Below the pieces are notes generated by a model. It was not told the DNA's origin, did no database searches, and saw nothing but the letters and a program-made list of their open reading frames with translations. Of a stretch of DNA of 8,022 nt, positions 1-6,230 are shown in pieces. Each line of letters starts with the position of its first letter. Position 1 is the first letter of the stretch. The position numbers and the translations under genes were made by a program. This DNA comes from Dehalococcoidia bacterium. GTDB taxonomy: Bacteria; Chloroflexota; Dehalococcoidia; GIF9; AB-539-J10. The DNA lies in contig JAOUFZ010000073.1 in NCBI GenBank assembly GCA_029857995.1, positions 1-8,022 of the forward strand, given 5' to 3'.

Positions 1-1471
1 CTTCGATCTCCTCTGCCTTCACCACCGTCCGCCGCGGATCACCATAATTGGATTTAAGCTCCTGAGCATCCTGGGCAACCAGTGAGAATACTTTCCGTGG
101 GTTAGCCAACAAATCTTCAAGATAGGAAATATTCTTTATGACGGCGGCATATTCCTCAGTTATTTTGTCTTGCTCTAGCTTGGCCAATCTGCGGAGTGGC
201 ATATCAAGGATAGCTTGGGCTTGAATTTGTGACATAGTAAAAGCTGCCATCAAATTGGCACGAGCGGCCTCTACTGTCTGAGATTGTCGAATAATCTTGA
301 TTACCTGCTCCAGATTGTTCAGGGCGATTCTGAAGCCTTCGAGGATATGAGCCCTATCCTTTGCCTTATTGAGTTCAAACTGGGACCTCTTGGTAATGAC
401 CTGAAAACGAAAGTCAATGTAAGAAGTTAACGCCTCTTTAAGGTTAATTACTTTAGGTTGTCCATCAACCAAAGCAACCATATTGATGTAGAAGGAAGAT
501 TGCATCGTAGTATACTTGTGGAGGTTATTAAGCACCTGTCGAGGTTGTGCTTCCTTTTTGAGTTCGATAACCATGCGCATGCCTTCCCTGTCCGACTCGT
601 CACGCACCTCGGCTATCCCCGAGATTTTCTTCACTTTGGCCAGTTCAGCTATTTTCTCTACCAAAGCTGCTTTGTTTACCTGATAGGGAAGTTCAGTAAC
701 CACTATTTGTCTCTTGCCCGCCTTGGTAGTCAGCTCTCTGGTTTTAGCTCGAAGTACAATTTTTCCTTGACCTGTGGTGTAGGCGTTGTCTATGCCGCCC
801 TTTCCCCAAATTATCCCACCAGTGGGAAAATCGGGGCCTTTGACTAACTCCAGTAGTTCTTCCGCAGTAGCTTCGGGGTTATCAATTAGGCAGACAATGG
901 CATCGCATATCTCGCCCACGTTATGAGGAGGAATATTGGTCGTCATTCCCACAGCTATGCCTGAAGAACCATTAGCCAGCAAATTAGGCAACCTAGCGGG
1001 CAAGATGGAAGGTTCCTGGAGAGAAGCGTCGAAATTGGGAACAAAGTCGACGGTATTTTTTTCGATGTCAACTAACATTTCCTCGGCAATTTTGGAAAGA
1101 CGAGCTTCGGTATACCTCATTGCCGCTGGTGGGTCGTTGTCAATGCTGCCAAAATTACCCTGTCCATCAACCAAGGGATATCTCAGAGAGAAATCCTGAG
1201 CCATGCGTACCATGGCTTCATATATCGGGGAATCTCCATGAGGGTGATACTTCCCCATTACTTCACCGACAATGCGGGCGCTCTTCTTGTAGGGACTGTT
1301 GTATCGCAGCCCCAAGCCATCCATGGAGTACAAAACACGTCGCTGCACCGGCTTTAAGCCATCACGCACATCCGGCAGGGCTCGGGAGATGATAACGCTC
1401 ATAGCGTAGTCTAGATAGGAGCTTTTCATCTCCTCTTCGATATCGACAGGCTTTACTATTGCGGCTTCCAT
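1..1471 (-). CDS. gyrA: DNA gyrase subunit A, N-terminal 490 residues (3' end outside window)
   Basis: This is the breakage-reunion subunit of type IIA topoisomerase, which with GyrB introduces negative supercoils into DNA using ATP. The frame is open from the ATG at 1471 to the left edge with no stop. Visible landmarks: an N-terminal helix with SSYLDYAMSVIISRALPDVR (residues 17-36), HPHGDSPIYEAM (76-87) in the winged helix, VDGQGNFGSIDNDPP (101-115), and AAMRYTEARL with catalytic Tyr120 (E. coli Tyr122). The fragment ends in YGDPRRT, just before the C-terminal beta-pinwheel, so the GyrA box cannot be seen and ParC is not formally excluded. As the only such gene seen, and by family habit, GyrA is preferred. 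Quinolone-region residues are Ser81 and Glu85 (E. coli Ser83/Asp87), a wild-type pattern. The start overlaps the upstream TPR gene's stop by one base (TGATG), with AGAGGA 11 nt upstream, which suggests translational coupling. Confidence 0.95.
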   Translation of the reverse strand, partial: MEAAIVKPVDIEEEMKSSYLDYAMSVIISRALPDVRDGLKPVQRRVLYSMDGLGLRYNSPYKKSARIVGEVMGKYHPHGDSPIYEAMVRMAQDFSLRYPLVDGQGNFGSIDNDPPAAMRYTEARLSKIAEEMLVDIEKNTVDFVPNFDASLQEPSILPARLPNLLANGSSGIAVGMTTNIPPHNVGEICDAIVCLIDNPEATAEELLELVKGPDFPTGGIIWGKGGIDNAYTTGQGKIVLRAKTRELTTKAGKRQIVVTELPYQVNKAALVEKIAELAKVKKISGIAEVRDESDREGMRMVIELKKEAQPRQVLNNLHKYTTMQSSFYINMVALVDGQPKVINLKEALTSYIDFRFQVITKRSQFELNKAKDRAHILEGFRIALNNLEQVIKIIRQSQTVEAARANLMAAFTMSQIQAQAILDMPLRRLAKLEQDKITEEYAAVIKNISYLEDLLANPRKVFSLVAQDAQELKSNYGDPRRTVVKAEEIE

Positions 1472-2364
1472 CAAATCCCAATTCCTCTTTCGCCATCTTC
1501 ACCGACGACGGTGAAACCCTCGGGCAAAGACTCTTCTTCGGGGCCAAGTTCTTCTTCCTCCTCAAGATACTCGGACTCAGGTATAAGTTCGCCTTCGTCG
1601 GTGATGATTCCTCGTCTGAGAAGGCTTTCTTTTATACGGGTGCGCAGGTGCTCTGTGACTTTAACAGGAAAAGAAGGATGTCCTACTTGACTGGGATGTT
1701 GATAAATCTCTTTGATAATCACCTGCACTTTATCTTCCCCTACACTGAGAATTGCTGCATCGTATCTATTACCACCTCGCATTAATTTGATTAGACGCAA
1801 TGCTTGTTTGGGCTCCACTTCTCCCAGATACTCTCCCGTCTCACTTGTCACAATCAGGCGCTGTTTCTTTGCTTTCAAGTGCACCTGGTCACCAAATCCC
1901 ATTTTGGCTAAGATTTCGACCGGAGCTATACTATGAAGATTCACCACTCCAGCCTTCCCTACCTCAGTTATGAAAAGGTCAAGACCAACCCCTCGAGCTT
2001 GAGCTTTCGAGATTGAAGTCTTTTGATGGCTCCTCTTCAAGCTCGCCATAGACTCAGATATACTGGTTAAACGGGCAAGGTTTTTCTTAGCAATAGCATT
2101 CTCAGGGGCAAGCTGCAGAGCCTTAAGATAAGCTTCCTTGGCTCCGTCAAAATCACCCAGCTCCGTCAAAGCTCGGCCAAGGCGATTATAGGCCTCGACA
2201 TCGGAGGGAAATTTCTCAATTATGTCCCTGTTTATCGCTTCAGCCTCCTCCCACTTCCCCTGAAGGGCTAGGTCAATGGCTTCCTTGCTCAGTCGCTGTC
2301 TTAATCGAGCTTTCTCTTCCTTGTCCTGCTGATAAGAGGCTATATACATCTCCATAAAACTCAT
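1471..2364 (-). CDS. TPR-repeat protein of unknown function between lysC and gyrA
   Basis: 297 residues, predicted cytoplasmic, with no signal peptide or membrane segment. Three parts can be seen. After a charged N-terminal helix come two tetratricopeptide repeats at about residues 22-55 and 56-89 (W38 and Y59, then the GDFDGAKEAYLKALQLAPEN core). Next is a globular, beta-rich region at about 125-225 containing GEYLGEVEPKQALRLIKLM. Last is a very acidic tail at about 257-297 (LEEEEELGPEEE). TPRs normally mediate protein-protein contacts, but I do not recognise a function. The middle region loosely resembles the 'identity-of-position' layout of HIRAN domains, which is a weak guess. The gene starts 26 nt after the lysC stop and overlaps the gyrA start by one base, so it is almost certainly co-transcribed with both. 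No Shine-Dalgarno precedes the first ATG; an in-frame TAA two codons upstream blocks a longer form; Met4 and Met6 are equally weakly supported starts. Confidence 0.87.
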   Translation of the reverse strand: MSFMEMYIASYQQDKEEKARLRQRLSKEAIDLALQGKWEEAEAINRDIIEKFPSDVEAYNRLGRALTELGDFDGAKEAYLKALQLAPENAIAKKNLARLTSISESMASLKRSHQKTSISKAQARGVGLDLFITEVGKAGVVNLHSIAPVEILAKMGFGDQVHLKAKKQRLIVTSETGEYLGEVEPKQALRLIKLMRGGNRYDAAILSVGEDKVQVIIKEIYQHPSQVGHPSFPVKVTEHLRTRIKESLLRRGIITDEGELIPESEYLEEEEELGPEEESLPEGFTVVGEDGERGIGI

Positions 2365-2390
2365 TAGTTAATGATGTCAGGCCAAAATTG

Positions 2391-3611
2391 TCAAGTCTCC
2401 TTCTCCAGCTCGAAGGCTTGGTGTAGTGCCCGAATAGCGTCCGTGACTTTGTCTTCGGAAATAATACAGGTTATCCTTATTTCAGACGTGGTAATTAACT
2501 GGATGTTAATGCCATGCTGGTAAAGAGCGCGAAACATTTTGGCAGCATAGCCTGGCGCATTCTGCATACCAGTGCCTACGATACTGATTTTGGCCAATGC
2601 AGAGTCGGTAACACATTGCTTGCCACCCACGGATTTGGCCACTGGCTCCACAATGGACATCGCCTTAAGCAAATCAGTCCGAGCCACTGTAAATGTGAGA
2701 TCGGTAATGCTATCGATGCTGGCATTCTGGACAATGGTATCTATACTTATGTTGGCTCTCGCTAGGGACTCAAAGATTGCCGCAGCAATGCCAGGATGGT
2801 CGGGGACACCGACGACGGTGATTTTGGCCACATTGGTGTCATGAACAATACCGCTTACTTTGTTTTTTACTTCCATGGAGGCCTCCTTACAAATAATGGT
2901 GCCCGGGCTGTCGCTGAAGCTAGAAGCCACTAATATGGGCACGTTGTATAACCAGCCCAGTTCCACTGCTCGATTGTGCATTACTTTGGCTCCGTAGGTG
3001 GCCAGTTCCAGCATCTCTTCATAGCTAACTTCCTTTAACTTCTTTGCCTCGGGAACAAGGCAGGGGTCGGCGGTATAAACGCCTTCAACGTCGGTGTATA
3101 TCTGGCAGATATCAGCACCCAGACTAGCAGCCAGAGCAACCGCCGTCGTATCAGAACCGCCCCGACCCAAAGTGGTGATGTCCCTTTTCCCGCTCACTCC
3201 TTGAAATCCAGCTACAATGACAATATTCCCTTTCTTCAACTCACTGACCACTCGTTTGGTGTCAACCCGGAGAATGCGAGCTCGACTGTAACTGGAATCA
3301 GTATGTATGCCTGCCTGAGCGCCACTAAGGCTGATTGCCCTGTGACCTAAACTACCTAATGCCATGGCCAAGAGGGTGCTGGAGACTATCTCTCCGGTGG
3401 ACAACAGGACATCGAACTCCCTGTCACTGGGCTGTTCGCTGATCTGACAAGCTAACTTTATTAGGTCATCGGTGGTATCTCCCATGGCGGAAACAACAAC
3501 CACCACTTGATTTCCTGCATCTTTTGTTGTAGCAACACGGCGGGCCACATTCTTGATTTTCTCGGCGTCAGCAACCGAGCTACCACCATACTTTTGAACT
3601 ATCAGTGCCAT
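2391..3611 (-). CDS. lysC: Aspartate kinase, monofunctional, with two C-terminal ACT domains
   Basis: Phosphorylates aspartate with ATP to give 4-phospho-aspartate, the committed step to lysine, threonine and methionine. 406 residues, the usual length of the Bacillus/Corynebacterium type. The amino-acid kinase domain covers about 1-245: KYGGSS at 7-12 (ATP/phosphate loop), LSTGEIVSSTLLAMAL, then TTLGRGGSDTTAVALAASLG and YTDVEGVYTADP (nucleotide and aspartate binding). Two ACT domains follow at about 262-335 (ITVVGVPDHPGIAAAIF, VQNAS) and 340-406 (KISIVGTGMQNAPGYAAKMF, LITTSEIRI), the place where lysine and/or threonine feedback inhibition acts in this family. AGAGG lies 7-8 nt before the ATG. 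It is the second gene of the operon, 14 nt after the mutase-like gene. An internal ATG at codon 246 with a near-perfect ribosome-binding site suggests a separately made beta (ACT-only) subunit of 161 residues, as known for B. subtilis LysC. Confidence 0.97.
   Translation of the reverse strand: MALIVQKYGGSSVADAEKIKNVARRVATTKDAGNQVVVVVSAMGDTTDDLIKLACQISEQPSDREFDVLLSTGEIVSSTLLAMALGSLGHRAISLSGAQAGIHTDSSYSRARILRVDTKRVVSELKKGNIVIVAGFQGVSGKRDITTLGRGGSDTTAVALAASLGADICQIYTDVEGVYTADPCLVPEAKKLKEVSYEEMLELATYGAKVMHNRAVELGWLYNVPILVASSFSDSPGTIICKEASMEVKNKVSGIVHDTNVAKITVVGVPDHPGIAAAIFESLARANISIDTIVQNASIDSITDLTFTVARTDLLKAMSIVEPVAKSVGGKQCVTDSALAKISIVGTGMQNAPGYAAKMFRALYQHGINIQLITTSEIRITCIISEDKVTDAIRALHQAFELEKET
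2874..2888 (-). promoter_or_regulatory. Internal ribosome-binding site and ATG for a LysC beta subunit
   Basis: On the minus strand AAGGAGG (2888-2882) is followed after 5 nt by ATG (2876-2874), in frame as codon 246 of lysC. It is the strongest Shine-Dalgarno match I see on the lysC operon strand, better than the one for lysC itself. The product would be 161 residues starting MEVKNKVSG and consisting of the linker plus both ACT domains. In Bacillus subtilis aspartokinase II the beta subunit starts at the equivalent codon 246 (established knowledge); production here is inferred. The site also forms a perfect 10-bp palindrome, GGAGGCCTCC (2877-2886). Confidence 0.7.
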
Positions 3612-3625
3612 CTCTTTACCTCTAT

Positions 3626-4810
3626 TTACTCCATTAGCCTGTGTATAATATTATATCCTTCTTCGACGAAAACGCCTGTGCCTTTAGCCTCCGCTTCCGT
3701 AAATCTCTTGGCGCCGCTAGCTTTGAATCCCGGTCCCCGGAGTACAAACGGAACGGGGTCAGCAACATGGGTTTGAGTCTCGATGGGCGTGGCGTGGTCA
3801 GGCAAAATCAGCACGCGAAGAGCATCCTTATCCCAAGAACGAAGCCGACTCACAATCTCCCTATCTACCTCCTGAATAGCCTCTATTTTGTCCTTAATTA
3901 GACCGGCGTGAGCTGCCTCATCCGTTGCCTCTACGTGAGTAACCACCATGTCATATTTCTCAAGTGCTTCCAGAGTGCCAGTGGCCTGAGACATATAATC
4001 GTTGCTCATGTCACCAGTAACACCAGGAACATCTAATACCGCGAGTCCAGTCATTCGAGCTAGACCTCTCACAATATCAACTCCGGATATCACGGCAGCG
4101 TCAAGGCCATAGACTTCTTTGAACGCCGGCATAGCGGGAATCTTACCGCTGCCCCAGAAGAGCCAAATCATGGTGGCGGGAATATCACCGCGTGCTCTTC
4201 GTTCTACATTCACAGGATGGTCACGAAGCACAAGCTCAGAGCGTGCCATGAGGTCTCTTAACAAGTCGCTCCCAGGCCCCTTAGGAAGAAACCCAGCAAT
4301 GGCCTTGTCAGGAATATCATGCGGTGGGGTGCAGCTAGCCAAGAGAGTATCTTGCCTCCCTTTTATCTTGCATAAATGTCTATAGCTCACCCCAGGATAA
4401 AAATGCAGTCTATCGCTGCCAAGTTTTTCGTTCAAAGCAGCAATGAGGTGTTGACCTTCGCCGGTAGTAATATGGCCACAACTGTAGCTCCACAGCCTCC
4501 CGTTGCGAACAGCCACCAGATTGCAACGAAAAACAGCCTCTCCTTCGTTAATGGAAACGCCCATGCCATGAGCCTCAATGGCGCTCCGTCCCCGATAATA
4601 TACCTGAGGGTCATAGCCTAACACGGACATGCAGGCACAGGCACTGCTGGGTTCCATCTCGCTCGGCACAGTGCGAACCAGCCCGACAATGCCTGCCTCG
4701 GCCATAGCATCTATATTCGGAGTACGCGCCAGCTCCAGGCAAGTTTTGCCACCATGAGCAGCCAGTGGCCAACCTGCTGCTCCGTCAACTATTAAGACGC
4801 AATACTTCAT
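3626..4810 (-). CDS. apgM: Cofactor-independent phosphoglycerate mutase-family metalloenzyme, probable alternative homoserine kinase
   Basis: 394 residues, the length of archaeal-type cofactor-independent phosphoglycerate mutases (alkaline phosphatase superfamily). All seven expected metal ligands can be placed: Asp9 (VDGAAG), Ser56 (EPSSACAC), Asp297 and His301 (TDEAAH), Asp338-His339 (LPDHATP) and His348 (THVADPVP). A subfamily of this fold, annotated as 'proposed homoserine kinase' (TIGR02535, from memory), occurs beside aspartate-pathway genes in species without thrB. Here the next gene is lysC and asd lies divergently nearby, so phosphorylation of homoserine is the better guess; glycolytic 2-/3-phosphoglycerate interconversion is the alternative. 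Oddity: the residue after the nucleophilic serine is Ala57, where archaeal mutases usually have Asp/Glu (GSD/GSE), and Asn is replaced by Cys60. The start is supported by AGAGGA 5 nt upstream of ATG. First gene of the leftward operon. Confidence 0.85.
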   Translation of the reverse strand: MKYCVLIVDGAAGWPLAAHGGKTCLELARTPNIDAMAEAGIVGLVRTVPSEMEPSSACACMSVLGYDPQVYYRGRSAIEAHGMGVSINEGEAVFRCNLVAVRNGRLWSYSCGHITTGEGQHLIAALNEKLGSDRLHFYPGVSYRHLCKIKGRQDTLLASCTPPHDIPDKAIAGFLPKGPGSDLLRDLMARSELVLRDHPVNVERRARGDIPATMIWLFWGSGKIPAMPAFKEVYGLDAAVISGVDIVRGLARMTGLAVLDVPGVTGDMSNDYMSQATGTLEALEKYDMVVTHVEATDEAAHAGLIKDKIEAIQEVDREIVSRLRSWDKDALRVLILPDHATPIETQTHVADPVPFVLRGPGFKASGAKRFTEAEAKGTGVFVEEGYNIIHRLME

Positions 4811-4812
4811 CC

Positions 4813-4841
4813 TTGTCCTCTATAGATAAACATCATATAAT
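4813..4841 (+). promoter_or_regulatory. Sigma-70-type promoter for tRNA-Pro (and probably asd)
   Basis: A perfect -10 hexamer TATAAT (4836-4841) lies 17 nt downstream of TTGTCC (4813-4818), a 4/6 match to the -35 consensus. The predicted start is near 4848-4850, a few bases before the mature tRNA 5' end at 4853. The -35 element lies only a few bases from the start codon of the divergent mutase-like gene, within its leader. Confidence 0.65.
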
Positions 4842-4845
4842 AGCA
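4837..4845 (-). promoter_or_regulatory. Extended -10 promoter for the mutase-like/lysC/TPR/gyrA operon
   Basis: On the minus strand TGCTATTAT matches an extended -10 (TGn plus TATTAT, 5/6 to consensus). Transcription would begin about 4830, giving a leader of roughly 20 nt that contains the AGAGGA ribosome-binding site. No good -35 is seen at the right distance, since that DNA lies inside the tRNA gene; extended -10 promoters often lack one. It overlaps the tRNA promoter's -10 almost exactly. Confidence 0.45.
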
Positions 4846-4852
4846 CAGACAA

Positions 4853-4925
<73 letters not shown>

Positions 4926-4997
4926 TTGGCTCAGTAAGGAGGGAGTGCAAGCTGCGCGTGCCTAATCTGAAGAATAGGAACTGAGTGGAGGACAACC

Positions 4998-6077
4998 ATG
5001 GTAGAAGCTGGAATTATCGGAGCCACTGGCATAGTTGGTCAGCAGTTTCTCGTTGCCTTGAAAGGTCATCCCTGGATTCAAATTGCTGCGCTGGCTGCCT
5101 CCGAGAGGTCGGCAGGGCGCAGCTATAAAGAAGCCATAACCGATGCCCGGTCTGGAGCCTTGCGCTGGTTTTGCCAGGAACCTCCAGTGGAGGAGGTTAT
5201 GGCCATGCCTGTCCAGAATGCCACCGAGATGGATGTTTCTGCCCTGGACATCGTCTTTTCCGCCATAGAGTCTGACCAGGCGAAGATTCTGGAACCGAAA
5301 TTTGCCAGAGATAAAGCGGTCATAAGTACGGCCTCGGCCTTCCGCTACGAAGAGGATGTACCCATCCTAATCCCGGGCATCAACTCCGAGCATGCCAAAT
5401 TAATCAATATTCAAAGAAAGGCCCGGGGCTGGAAAGGCTTCATCACACCGATTCCCAACTGCACTACCACCGGCCTGGCGATAACCTTGAAGCCAATCTA
5501 CGAATCGTTCGGCGTGAACGCCGTCATAATGACGTCTATGCAAGCCCTGTCAGGGGCGGGCAGGAGCCCGGGAGTAATAGGCCTGGATATCCTGGACAAC
5601 GTCATCCCCTTTATTGCGGGGGAGGAAGAAAAGGTGCAGCATGAGACGCAGAAAATCCTGGGCAATTTCGCAGGTAGTTCAGTGACTCCGGCTAAGTTCA
5701 ACGTAAGCTGCACCTGCACCCGTGTCAATGTCCGGGAGGGACATACGGAGTCAGTATTTGTCTCCACTCAGAAAGCTTGTGAAGTGAACGACGTTGCCAG
5801 AGCTATGAGGGAATACAACGGCTCAGCCAACGAAGTTGAACTGCCTTCAGCTCCCAGGCGCATGATAATAGTCCACGAAGACCCCTTCAGACCTCAGCCG
5901 CGGCTTGATCGTGATGCTGAGGATGGCATGGCTACCGTGGTCGGCAGAATCAGGAAGGACAACGTTCTGAAAAACGGCATCAAGTACCTTCTGGTATCCC
6001 ACAACACCAAGATGGGAGCAGCCAAGGGCGCAGTTCTCGTCGCCGAACTCCTTATCAGAGATGGGTATATCTCCTAA
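4998..6077 (+). CDS. asd: Aspartate-semialdehyde dehydrogenase, archaeal/fungal type
   Basis: Reduces 4-phospho-aspartate with NADPH to aspartate semialdehyde, the branch-point metabolite for lysine and homoserine. 359 residues, full length. The NADP-binding start is GIIGATGIVGQ (5-15), followed by ALAASERSAG. The active-site cysteine is Cys155 in PIPNCTTTGLA. MQALSGAG and DILDNVIPFIAGEEEK follow, and the catalytic-base histidine is His249 in REGHTES. The spacing and the motifs HPWIQIAALAASERSAG and RKARGWKGFI match the archaeal/yeast class rather than the E. coli or Bacillus classes. The start is set by GTGGAGG six nt before ATG. No promoter of its own is evident in the 72 nt after the tRNA, so read-through from the tRNA promoter is likely. 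It complements lysC, encoded divergently about 1.4 kb away. No dapA or hom follows. Confidence 0.96.
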   Translation: MVEAGIIGATGIVGQQFLVALKGHPWIQIAALAASERSAGRSYKEAITDARSGALRWFCQEPPVEEVMAMPVQNATEMDVSALDIVFSAIESDQAKILEPKFARDKAVISTASAFRYEEDVPILIPGINSEHAKLINIQRKARGWKGFITPIPNCTTTGLAITLKPIYESFGVNAVIMTSMQALSGAGRSPGVIGLDILDNVIPFIAGEEEKVQHETQKILGNFAGSSVTPAKFNVSCTCTRVNVREGHTESVFVSTQKACEVNDVARAMREYNGSANEVELPSAPRRMIIVHEDPFRPQPRLDRDAEDGMATVVGRIRKDNVLKNGIKYLLVSHNTKMGAAKGAVLVAELLIRDGYIS

Positions 6078-6230
6078 CGTGCAGTCCGGCCACTAAGCTC
6101 CTTGAAAAGTCGCAACCTTTGACGGCGTCGGGCATTATGTTATTGAACTAGGGTTCTGGAGAAACGAAAACGCCCGGAATAGTGAGAGATTTGAGTTGAA
6201 CAGGGTTAACATATCCGGAGGCGGTAACAA

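Noticed and set aside
458..1392. Several plus-strand reading frames (458-847, 936-1199, 1120-1392)
   Set aside because: They lie opposite gyrA, whose minus frame is continuous and carries all the family motifs; the plus-strand products resemble nothing and lack ribosome-binding sites.
4936..4965. Possible leader peptide before asd: AAGGAGG then GTG and five codons to TAA
   Set aside because: The Shine-Dalgarno to GTG spacing is only about 2 nt, the peptide (MQAARA) has no Lys/Thr/Met run expected of an attenuator, and no alternative hairpins with a T-tract follow.
6078..6230. Promoter for the 240-residue protein (TTGACG at 6118-6123)
   Set aside because: No acceptable -10 lies 16-18 nt downstream; the nearest A/T-rich hexamers are at wrong spacing.
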